Assembly (NCBI GenBank): GCA_937897615.1
Contig: CALCNO010000201.1
Location: 248,001-312,000 of the forward strand
Source of the DNA: an uncultured Anaerolineaceae bacterium
Lineage (GTDB): Bacteria > Chloroflexota > Anaerolineae > Anaerolineales > Anaerolineaceae
Length of the DNA: 64,000 nucleotides
Direction of reading: 5' to 3'
Shown here: positions 50,479 through 58,769 of the stretch, piece after piece
How the letters are laid out: every line of letters begins with the position of its first letter
How positions within the stretch are numbered: the stretch's first letter is position 1
Position numbers and translations under genes: made by a program
Notes under the pieces: model-generated
Told to the model about the DNA's origin: nothing
The model's database searches: none
Seen by the model: only the letters and a program-made list of their open reading frames with translations

Positions 50479-53061
50479 TTAGCGGCTGACCATCAACTTG
50501 ACCACTTTGCCCTGGCGGTCCATGGTCACGCGGGCAAACTGGCGATGAGTGCGGTCTGTCAGGTTAATTTGCTTACTGAAGGACACCACCACACGGTCAG
50601 GTATCTCGGAAGCACCCGGCAACGACTTTTCCAAGCGCGCCTTTTGCTGGTTAATGCGCACCTCGGCGTAATCAATGCCCGGCAGGTATTCCTTGACCAT
50701 TTCCTTGGCAAGGGAAACCATCTTGGGGGCTGCCGCAAAGTTTTCCGTTTTCACCTCAACGCGGTCGCAAACTGTCTTCACCACCGGGCGCAAGGTATCG
50801 CGGCTGTAGGTCTTGCCAATGGACTCCTGGTGGTCATAAGCGACCAAAGGATCACCGTACAGCACAAAGGAGATCAAAGTTTTCTGGTCTTCCCCGTCCA
50901 GATAACCTTGACGGCGGTTCATTTCGCGCACAAATTCAACTTTGGCCCTGGTGAAAGCCGGACCGATGGCCAATCCGCTCCTCAGGTTCTTCATGGTGAG
51001 ATATCCCAACAGGTCAGCACCGATCATCGGGGTACTCACCGAGCCATAGGCAATGGTCGTGGAAGCGATCAGCGCCGAATTTCCCATCCCCATCAGGGTG
51101 AGTGCAATGGATTCCGCTTCTGCCTTACCAAAGATATGCCCACCATAGCAGGCTTCGCTGAAAATGATCGCAGGAACAGCCGCGTTTTTCCTCAGGTCGG
51201 CTGTGGTCAATGCCACCGGGTAATCGGCACCGGGAAGTTTCTCGGCCGGGTCCTTCTGTCCATACCAATCGGGGCCATCCTCCACACCGTGCAGGTTGAA
51301 ATATGCAATCGGCGCCGAAGCCAGTTTGTTCACCTTGAAAGGCGCCTTTGTGACCTCAGGTGAGAGGTGCAGATTACGTACATCGCCAATTGAGCGAAAT
51401 ACTGCCGTAGACGACCTGCGCCATACAGAGGCACTGTAACCCAGGTTGCTGAACTGCTTTACCCAGGGGCGATTCCAGAACATCAGGCGCCCGATGATCT
51501 GGCTGAACAAAGATTCCGAGGTGGCATCGCCGGAGTGGTAATCCAGAACGTTCCTCACCTGAGTGAGCAACAAGCCAACCTCCGAACCATCTTCGCCGGG
51601 TAAACGCCCTACCGGCCAGTCGGAGACAAAGTAATTTGAATCCAAAGAACCGTACGGGCTATCAGAGGGCACCTCTTCATCACTATCGTCGGTTGGGTTG
51701 GGCAATTTATGGAAAGGCACCACCATCTCACCGCCAACAATGAGTACACAGCCGACACGTTCGCCTGTCTTTTGTAGATTCTTATCCAGGTCAGCCAGAG
51801 CCAGCTTGATCTTCCACGGATCAATATCACTCACCGGGTTTACGCCATACCTGCCGCAGGTTTCCAGGTCATCCGGTACAAACAAGATGGCACTCCACTG
51901 CTTTTTATCTTCGATAAGCCTGGTGAGTTTTTGCAACTCTTCTAACACCACCAGCGCGGTCTTTTCGCCATACTGTTTTGCCAGGCCGGTCTTGGTGGTC
52001 AGGAGCACGTACGCGGGAAAACGATCATCCGAATGAGCAATGGCGGGTTGTTTGATCTTGTCAGCCAGCTTCCCAAATTCGCTTTCCACTTTTGCGATGT
52101 CAGCGTCTTTGGGGCGAGCAGTCTGCTGGGAAGTTTTGGGGTGTTCCGGGTAAGCCGCCTTTGTAGTTGGCAGTACCTGGTAATTCTCAAATGTGCGAAT
52201 AGGAGTGACAGGAACTTCAGGGCTCTTTGCGGGCACGTCGCCGCTGCCGCCGCCCAACTGGTTCAATCCCAATTTGCCGGCAATTTCAGCCGGGATGGCA
52301 AAATCAGCCGTGATCTCCAGTTTTGATGGATAAATACGACGGTATGGGAAAGCGGCTCCCCACATGCGCGCGGGCACTTGCCCGGTAACATCTTTGGCTG
52401 CGCAAACATGCAGCAGCTTGACGGCTTCATCCTCATTGCCAGCATCCATCCAGGCCTTGGCCAGGTAAAGGGTGATCTGCACACAGTCCGGCCAGCGGAT
52501 ACGGTAGAGCTTTGCCAAATTCAAAAGGGTGTTGACGTCGTTTTGCGCAGAGGTAATTTCGAGGTGAAGGATATCCACCAACTCCGGGTGGTTTTCCGCG
52601 CCCAACTCCTGAATAAGCATTGAGGATGCAGCCTCGTACTGGCGGTTTTGAATGGCGTTGCGCACCAAAAGCAACCTGGTGCCCCACTCCGGCAAGCTGG
52701 CGGCGCCAAAAGGCGAACCTCCCATTGCCTGAATCACCCCCGCAGCCTTAACTGCCAGAGGATCGCGTGAGCCATTGACCAGCTGCAGCAAAGTTTGGCT
52801 AGCAGCAATGTAAAGCGGATCAATACGCAGAATCTTCTCCAATACCGCCTTTGCCTGGTCAGCACGTCCTTCTTCGATCAAAGCCCTGGCATAGGAGTGC
52901 TCTACCTCAAGGTCACCAGGGAAAGAAGACAACCAGGCCATGGCCGCCTGACGGCAAAAGCGAAAGGCTTTCACCTCCAGGCCGGTTTCCAGAATCAAAA
53001 GCATGCGCGGCCGGTCGAAGATCAGGGCGTTCTTTTGTTGGGGCGAGAAAGTTGAAATCAT
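50479..53061 (-). CDS. TPR-linked caspase-fold protease resembling peptidase C25 (gingipain type)
   Basis: An 860-residue protein without signal peptide or membrane segment. The N-terminus (about 35-235) is helical with TPR-like repeats (GRADQAKAVLEKILRIDPLY); a Pro/Thr-rich linker follows (270-315); the rest is a clan CD protease. Family C25 traits are DSNYFVSDWPVGRLP near 474-488, the dyad His591 (YFNLHGVEDG) and Cys638 (IIFSEACYGGH), and LYGDPLVAYD near 734-743. C25 enzymes are usually secreted, so a cytosolic one with TPRs is unusual. The start overlaps the stop of the giant TPR gene (53058-53061). Target unknown. Confidence 0.8.
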   Translation of the reverse strand: MISTFSPQQKNALIFDRPRMLLILETGLEVKAFRFCRQAAMAWLSSFPGDLEVEHSYARALIEEGRADQAKAVLEKILRIDPLYIAASQTLLQLVNGSRDPLAVKAAGVIQAMGGSPFGAASLPEWGTRLLLVRNAIQNRQYEAASSMLIQELGAENHPELVDILHLEITSAQNDVNTLLNLAKLYRIRWPDCVQITLYLAKAWMDAGNEDEAVKLLHVCAAKDVTGQVPARMWGAAFPYRRIYPSKLEITADFAIPAEIAGKLGLNQLGGGSGDVPAKSPEVPVTPIRTFENYQVLPTTKAAYPEHPKTSQQTARPKDADIAKVESEFGKLADKIKQPAIAHSDDRFPAYVLLTTKTGLAKQYGEKTALVVLEELQKLTRLIEDKKQWSAILFVPDDLETCGRYGVNPVSDIDPWKIKLALADLDKNLQKTGERVGCVLIVGGEMVVPFHKLPNPTDDSDEEVPSDSPYGSLDSNYFVSDWPVGRLPGEDGSEVGLLLTQVRNVLDYHSGDATSESLFSQIIGRLMFWNRPWVKQFSNLGYSASVWRRSSTAVFRSIGDVRNLHLSPEVTKAPFKVNKLASAPIAYFNLHGVEDGPDWYGQKDPAEKLPGADYPVALTTADLRKNAAVPAIIFSEACYGGHIFGKAEAESIALTLMGMGNSALIASTTIAYGSVSTPMIGADLLGYLTMKNLRSGLAIGPAFTRAKVEFVREMNRRQGYLDGEDQKTLISFVLYGDPLVAYDHQESIGKTYSRDTLRPVVKTVCDRVEVKTENFAAAPKMVSLAKEMVKEYLPGIDYAEVRINQQKARLEKSLPGASEIPDRVVVSFSKQINLTDRTHRQFARVTMDRQGKVVKLMVSR

Positions 53062-56000
53062 AATTGTGAGCTCACTTCCTGAGATTGATGCACAAGATTC
53101 AATGCAAGTAGTGCGCCAAGCTGCCGCTTTACGGCCACATTCCTGGGTTCCAATTCAACTGCCTTCTTCAACATCTCTTCAGCCAATTTGTAATTCTTGG
53201 CTTCCTTGTAGATTTCGGCGAGTTCGGTGTACGCAGCCACCCGGGCTGGATCGATCTCAATGACTTTTTTGAGCATCTCAACGGCTTTGGCAGTCTCACG
53301 CTGCTGGTTGAAAGCGCTGCTCAATGAGAAATAAGCCTCCACGTTTTCCGGTTCCAGATTGACTACCTGGCTGAAAGAATGGATCGCCTGGTCGAGCTGC
53401 CCCTTGGCCAGCTGCTGCTTGCCCAGAAATTGGAGCATGGCAGCGGAATCCGGCTTGAGCTTTAAGACACGGCGGGCAGTTACCTCAGCCGCATGGGCAT
53501 CGCCATTTTCAAGCTGCGATTGTGCAAGCAGAGATAGCAATTCCGTATTCTCTGGCATCTTGCGCGTGAAGTACTCGATCAAATTGCGCGCGCTGGCAGT
53601 GCCATTGATCTCCCGGATCAGGTTGATTACCTCAAGGATGGTTCTTGGAGAAAGGCTGTCACAGTGCGTGGCATTCTCCAACTCTGCCAAAGCAGCGGCT
53701 TTCTCTCCTTTTGCCTGCAAGACCCTGGCAAGGAATACCTTCACATCGCCGTTATCCTTCACCTGCTCATCGGCCTGTTTGATCTGCTCGTAGGCTTTTT
53801 CCACCAACCCGTTATCAAGGTCAATCTGAGCACGGATTAGATAAGGCTTAACCGAGAAAGGATTGATCTGGCTGGCCTTTTCCGCCGAATCCAAAGCCTC
53901 GTTGACTAAGCCAGCTGCGAGTTGGGCATCTGTGAGGGTTTCCCAGGCTTCATAGCGATTGGGATCCTTTTGAGCAATCTGGCTCAGTAGCTCAATTGAA
54001 GCCGCATACTCTTTTTTGGAGAAGTAACTTTTGGCAAGTTTAATGCCGGTTTCAACATCGGCGGGATTTGCGTCTTTAACAAGCTCAAGATGCTGGATGG
54101 CTTTCTGGTCATTTCCAAGCGAGGTCCACCACTCGCTGGCCAACTGATGCCACTGCAGCTCATTTGGCCACAATTGCAGTGCGGACTCTATATCCGTGAG
54201 CGCCGCCTGCGTTTTCTCAAGTTTGCCATAAAGCATCCCCCGCATCGCCAGCGCCACGGGGTTGTTGGCATTGAGGGCGACCAGTTTTTCAGCCCCGGCA
54301 ATAGCTGCCTGTGGGTCAGCATCCCAATCAAGCAAGCCTGTTTGAAGTAAGACACCCGCATCATCAGCAAAGCGCTTGCCGATCTTTTGCGCGGTTTCAC
54401 CTTGCCCAATGTGCGCCAGCGCACGCATTAATACGGCAGCATCTTCAGCACTGGGTTTATTGACGGCGAACTCGCGTATATGCTGTTGATCCGGAGCGAG
54501 CATCAATTCGGCACGTCTTAGCCACTGCTTCTGCTCCTCATCAGCCATAAGGTTTTGCTTGATCCACTGCAAATTCTCACCGGCTTTGGCAACCACAGGT
54601 GATTGTGCCGGAGAATGGGCATCCAATTTGAGAACCCGGGATAGATCAATTTTCCCCAACGCTTCAGCCAAAACGGTCAAAAACAACCCGACAAGCATCT
54701 GGTTCCAGGGAAGAAACTTGGCAGATTCTTCAGACCATTTGAGGGCTTCGTTCCAGCGCCAGGTCTTCGCCGCAGCCTTAATCATCAAGCGGCGTGCAAT
54801 CACATTCTCAACCTTTTGCACGTCATCGTCGCCGGCAGCCAGTACATTCATTGACTTCGCAAAAAGACTCTCGGCCTCGGCGATATTCCCTTCCACAAAG
54901 AGTAAATTCGATTCAACAAGTTGAATCAGCGGGGACTGCCTGACGTTTTCAGCCAACTGATTGTATTTTTCCCAACAGACGTCAATTTCATTCCGGTCCA
55001 GCAATGTTTCAAGTTTTTCGGCGGCAAGCAACGAAACCCATTCGTCGCCAAGGGCAGGCATCTCTGCATTCAGCAGTTCTTCAACCTTTTTTTCATCCAC
55101 AATCGCCCGCGCCGACTCAATCGCCACCAGGCGTGCATAGAGGTTGCCGGGGTCACCCTGCAAAACTTCCGCAGAAAGCCCAAGGCTCTTCTCGGGTTGG
55201 CCAGACGCAAATGCAAATTGCGCATTCAATTCTTTAACCGGATTGGCGCTTCGTTTTAGCATCTGCCAGGTTTTGGGGATAAACCCATTCGCCGGAACAA
55301 CACCAAACTCGAGATTAGCCTCCTCAATTCCCGTCAAAGTGGCAAGGGCTTCCTCGTATTGCGCGGTCTTGGCCAGCACATCCGCCTTGCAGCATTTCAA
55401 AAGCCGGTCAGCGGGGAAATTCACTTCCGCGCTGTTGAGCACATCCAATGCTTTGCCATAATTCTGCGCCCGCACTTCAAAGCCTGCCAGAGTCAGGGCA
55501 TTTTGGAGCGAGGGTTCCCCTTCATAGGCATTGCGCAAGATTGTTCCAATCAATTGCAGGTCATCGTCATCTTCAAAGGTCTTTGAAACTTCAAAGAGCA
55601 GTTTGGGATCAGTAATATCGCCAAGCCTTTGTTTCAACGACTCCACCAGAGCGGTCTTTTCCTCTCCCGCATCCAGTCTTGTGTAGAGTTGGGCCAACGC
55701 CAGATCAAAACGCAAATCCTCCGGCGCCAGTTTGGCACCGTCTGAAAGCACCTGGATAGCCTTTTCGGTTTCCCCCAGGTTGGAGAAGAACTCGCCAACC
55801 CATAGAAGGTTTTCGGAAAGGTCGGGCGCCATTTCCAACACATACTGCGCCTGGTTGATCGCCTCCTGGGTATCCTCAGAAAAGGCCTGAATCTCCGCCA
55901 GCACCTGCTGCGCCCCTAGCAATGAAGGGTCATCGTTGACCACATCACGGATAGTTGCCAGAGCAATGTCCAGTTTGCCGAGTGCCGCCGAGGTCCACGC

Positions 56001-58364
56001 GAACCACGTCTGCACGCGGTTCCACCAGGTCTTTGAGAGGTCGGCACCGCTTTCGCGGATGCGATTGAGCAGAGAGTAGGCCTGGTCAACCAACCCCTTT
56101 TGCAGCAGCAATTCTGCCTTAATGCACTGGCTGCGGTCGTTCTTCTCTTGCCCTGCCAGTGGGGCAACCGCGATCAGGCTTAGCATCTCGTCAAGATCTG
56201 ATTCCTGAACCTGCTTGACGTTCTTGGTGAAGCGCGGGTCAAGGCCGGCCACCGCATCTGCATAGACCAGTGCCCAATCAGGATTTTCCCTGACCTTATT
56301 CACAACCGATTTCAGGATTTTGCCGGCCTTTTGATGGTCGCCGCAGCGCAGCATCAGGTCAGCGTATTCATAGGCGATTTCCGGTTCATCGGGGTGCTCT
56401 TCGTAAATCGTTGTAACATATTCATCAAGGTCATGGTGCTTGAGTTGTTTTATGGCCTTCAACATCATCAGGTCAGAACGGGTATCGGCTGTATCCGTGC
56501 GCATCTCCTGCAACAGGGGCAAAGCGTCAGCCGCAAGCCCTTGCTTCATCAGCATATCAGCCAGGGCCAGCCGCACCTCGCGATTACCCGGCAATGCAAT
56601 CAATCCTTTTTTGAGTGCCTCAACCGCCGCCCCCGGCTCTCCTTCAGAGGCGTGAACCTCAGCCAGCAAAATCCAGGGGGAAGGATTGGTTGCGGTAACC
56701 TCAGAAGCCTTGCTCAACACTTCCTTTGCCTTTTGAGAATTCCCTTCGGACAAGTGAACTTTCCCCAGGGCGCACAGAGCGTCCACATTCTCCGGGGCAT
56801 GCGTCAACTCGTCTTCCAGGATGCGGTGAGCAACCGCCAGTTTGCCGGCTTTTGCAGCTATCTCCGCGTGGTGAATACGATCCTGGCCGGTGGCATCCGC
56901 TTTTTTAAGCAGGATTTCAGAGGCCGCAAATGCTTCCTTCACTCTCTCAAGCTGCAGATTGCACGCCACCAGATCACGGATTTCTTCTGTTGTGGGAACG
57001 CCGCAAAAAACCTGTTCCTCCAAAAGCCCAACGGCCTCCTCAAGTTTCCCAGATGCCTTTTTGATCTTTGTGGCGGTTCGTAAAGCATTGAAATCTGCCG
57101 GGTTTTCCTTGAGCAGGCGATTGACGATCCTTTCCGCGGGTTCCAGTGCGCCAACCTCAACGAGTTCTTCAGCCACTGATGAAACATTCCAGAAAGGGTC
57201 AAATCTCGGTCGTTTCTCAAATACTTCGTTGACAAACCCCTCTGGGCTTTTTTGATAAGCCTGCACAAGTGAATCCAGCGCATTCCCAGAGCCACCAAAT
57301 TCTTTTGCGTGTTTCTCAAGATTAATCCCGGACTGGCCATTTATGCCGTCTGCTGCGGCAGTATCTTCGAGAAATGAAAGCTGCGGGTTTTCTGATGCTG
57401 TTTCCGCTGTGTCGGGTTGGGTTTGGTCACTGCGATTACCTGCAAGGATTTTTCTTTGCTCTTCAATGCCTGCCTGTGCAGCCTTGAGCATTTCCTCGCT
57501 TTTGGCAAGCAGTTTTTCCTCAAACTCCTCGTTCCCAGCAATGTGGGATAACATTGCCAAAGACTGATTGAAAGGGACAGCATTAAGTGCCTCAAAGGGC
57601 CGTTCCCAGTACGCGTCAACCGATTTTGCGGAAACATCCACTCCTTCGAAGTTCTGGACAAGCCTCTTCGCCAGAAGTACGGCCAATTGGCTTTCGCCCA
57701 ATTCCATAAAACGGCGCAGGATGGCTAACTGATCGTGAATGCTCATGCCCTGCAGTACCAGAAAAGCCAAATCCTGGCGCACATCATCGGGTTGAGCCAA
57801 CAGCATCAACGCGGGGACAAATAAACTCTTCAGCAGCGCCTCGCCCCTGGCTTCGCTGAAAGAGGCATATAAATCCTCCAGGTCATTGGCCAGGTTTTCC
57901 AGGATGCCAAAAGAGGTTTTCCACCTGCTCACAAAAGCGTTCTGGTCTTTTCCTCGGAATTTTGCGGAAACCTCCGCAAGTACATTCTCCCAATGGTCGC
58001 TGATCTTGCGTTTTTCCAACAGCACCAGCGCAATTCGTGCCGCCTGCAGGAAATCCAGCGGTTCACCATCCTCCTGCAAGAAAAGTTGATACTCGTTCAT
58101 GCATTCTTCAAGGAATGCCGTCTCAAGCTTGCAATTGGGATACCCTGCCCGGAGCAACTCCGGATTCAGGCAAAATAAAGCAAAATTCCCAGGGTTCACA
58201 CTTCCGCCTGGGAGGAGTTGTTCAAATTGACTGCGCGCTTCTTCATCAAAAGCATCCCAGGCTTTCCAGATGCGGGGATCAAAGCGCATGGAGCGATATC
58301 CCGGTTGAACCTTGCCTTCAATTTCTGGCCGGGATAAAAGAGAATATTTGGCTGTACCAGTCAT
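53058..58364 (-). CDS. Giant TPR-repeat protein
   Basis: A 1768-residue protein made almost wholly of helical repeats. The C-terminal 700 residues contain clear TPR units with the W-LG-Y-A-F-A-P pattern (as in AAYTELAEIYKEAKNYKLAE and VEAYFSLSSAFNQQRETAK). Residues 1-270 form a less repetitive helical head and 310-350 are low-complexity and acidic. No signal peptide, membrane helix or enzyme motif was found, so it is a cytosolic scaffold. It overlaps the protease gene by 4 bp and follows the small membrane gene by 25 bases. It probably holds or restrains the protease; this is inference. Confidence 0.8.
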   Translation of the reverse strand: MTGTAKYSLLSRPEIEGKVQPGYRSMRFDPRIWKAWDAFDEEARSQFEQLLPGGSVNPGNFALFCLNPELLRAGYPNCKLETAFLEECMNEYQLFLQEDGEPLDFLQAARIALVLLEKRKISDHWENVLAEVSAKFRGKDQNAFVSRWKTSFGILENLANDLEDLYASFSEARGEALLKSLFVPALMLLAQPDDVRQDLAFLVLQGMSIHDQLAILRRFMELGESQLAVLLAKRLVQNFEGVDVSAKSVDAYWERPFEALNAVPFNQSLAMLSHIAGNEEFEEKLLAKSEEMLKAAQAGIEEQRKILAGNRSDQTQPDTAETASENPQLSFLEDTAAADGINGQSGINLEKHAKEFGGSGNALDSLVQAYQKSPEGFVNEVFEKRPRFDPFWNVSSVAEELVEVGALEPAERIVNRLLKENPADFNALRTATKIKKASGKLEEAVGLLEEQVFCGVPTTEEIRDLVACNLQLERVKEAFAASEILLKKADATGQDRIHHAEIAAKAGKLAVAHRILEDELTHAPENVDALCALGKVHLSEGNSQKAKEVLSKASEVTATNPSPWILLAEVHASEGEPGAAVEALKKGLIALPGNREVRLALADMLMKQGLAADALPLLQEMRTDTADTRSDLMMLKAIKQLKHHDLDEYVTTIYEEHPDEPEIAYEYADLMLRCGDHQKAGKILKSVVNKVRENPDWALVYADAVAGLDPRFTKNVKQVQESDLDEMLSLIAVAPLAGQEKNDRSQCIKAELLLQKGLVDQAYSLLNRIRESGADLSKTWWNRVQTWFAWTSAALGKLDIALATIRDVVNDDPSLLGAQQVLAEIQAFSEDTQEAINQAQYVLEMAPDLSENLLWVGEFFSNLGETEKAIQVLSDGAKLAPEDLRFDLALAQLYTRLDAGEEKTALVESLKQRLGDITDPKLLFEVSKTFEDDDDLQLIGTILRNAYEGEPSLQNALTLAGFEVRAQNYGKALDVLNSAEVNFPADRLLKCCKADVLAKTAQYEEALATLTGIEEANLEFGVVPANGFIPKTWQMLKRSANPVKELNAQFAFASGQPEKSLGLSAEVLQGDPGNLYARLVAIESARAIVDEKKVEELLNAEMPALGDEWVSLLAAEKLETLLDRNEIDVCWEKYNQLAENVRQSPLIQLVESNLLFVEGNIAEAESLFAKSMNVLAAGDDDVQKVENVIARRLMIKAAAKTWRWNEALKWSEESAKFLPWNQMLVGLFLTVLAEALGKIDLSRVLKLDAHSPAQSPVVAKAGENLQWIKQNLMADEEQKQWLRRAELMLAPDQQHIREFAVNKPSAEDAAVLMRALAHIGQGETAQKIGKRFADDAGVLLQTGLLDWDADPQAAIAGAEKLVALNANNPVALAMRGMLYGKLEKTQAALTDIESALQLWPNELQWHQLASEWWTSLGNDQKAIQHLELVKDANPADVETGIKLAKSYFSKKEYAASIELLSQIAQKDPNRYEAWETLTDAQLAAGLVNEALDSAEKASQINPFSVKPYLIRAQIDLDNGLVEKAYEQIKQADEQVKDNGDVKVFLARVLQAKGEKAAALAELENATHCDSLSPRTILEVINLIREINGTASARNLIEYFTRKMPENTELLSLLAQSQLENGDAHAAEVTARRVLKLKPDSAAMLQFLGKQQLAKGQLDQAIHSFSQVVNLEPENVEAYFSLSSAFNQQRETAKAVEMLKKVIEIDPARVAAYTELAEIYKEAKNYKLAEEMLKKAVELEPRNVAVKRQLGALLALNLVHQSQEVSSQL

Positions 58365-58389
58365 TTTGACATCCCTTCAAACTGCAAAG

Positions 58390-58713
58390 CTAACGGATCT
58401 GGAGAACTAACCCATAGGCTGCCGCAAGAAGAATAAAGCCGATCATCACCAGGAAGATCCCTACGCCCGCGGTCGTTTTCACCATCTGGTTCAGGGCTTC
58501 GATCAGGGTTCGAGCATTCCCTACCAGGCCGGCAACATCATCCGTAATCCCCTTTTGGGCCAGTTTTGTGGTCTGATCAGCAATGGTCTGCAAATCCTTG
58601 CCCATCAGTTTTTTCACCAGCGTAAAAACTCCAAAACCCAAAATAAGAATGCCGGCAACCACAAGAACAATCGCCAGAGAAAGAAGGAAGTCGTTAACAG
58701 TCATGGAAAACAT
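58390..58713 (-). CDS. Small two-helix membrane protein, first gene of the sigma-54 effector operon
   Basis: A 107-residue protein with transmembrane helices at about 8-32 (LLSLAIVLVVAGILILGFG) and 82-104 (GIFLVMIGFILLAAAYGL) joined by a polar, amphipathic 50-residue loop (LMGKDLQTIADQTTKLAQ). GGAGGG and several near-start ATGs make 58713 the best start; TTG 58725, ATG 58716 and 58704 are alternatives. It is the first gene behind the sigma-54 promoter and lies 25 bases before the TPR gene. It could be a membrane anchor, sensor or cleavage target of the protease; no homology is recognised. Confidence 0.7.
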   Translation of the reverse strand: MFSMTVNDFLLSLAIVLVVAGILILGFGVFTLVKKLMGKDLQTIADQTTKLAQKGITDDVAGLVGNARTLIEALNQMVKTTAGVGIFLVMIGFILLAAAYGLVLQIR

Positions 58714-58749
58714 CATGCCCTCCAAATAAAGAATCTAGAGGGCATGATG
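58711..58749. repeat. 12-bp perfect inverted repeat over the start of the sigma-54 effector operon
   Basis: CATCATGCCCTC at 58711-58722 (plus strand) and its exact complement at 58738-58749 are separated by 15 bases. In minus-strand RNA the second arm contains the ribosome binding site and the ATG ATG start region. The first arm lies at -12 to -1 relative to the predicted sigma-54 start. Confidence 0.85.
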
Positions 58750-58764
58750 CAATTTACGTGCCAG
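58746..58764 (-). promoter_or_regulatory. Sigma-54 promoter (-24/-12) of the membrane protein-TPR-protease operon
   Basis: On the minus strand CTGGCACGTAAATTGCATC matches the consensus TGGCACG-N4-TTGCA at every conserved position. GG (58761-58762) and GC (58749-58750) are 10 bases apart, as required. RNA should begin near 58737. It lies just after the activator gene stop and near rpoN, in a 45-base gap. Confidence 0.9.
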
Positions 58765-58769
58765 TTATT

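Noticed and set aside
50479..58364. TPR plus caspase-fold protease taken as a Craspase (TPR-CHAT with gRAMP)
   Set aside because: No gRAMP/Cas7-11-like gene and no CRISPR repeats are in the window, and the protease motifs fit C25 better than CHAT.
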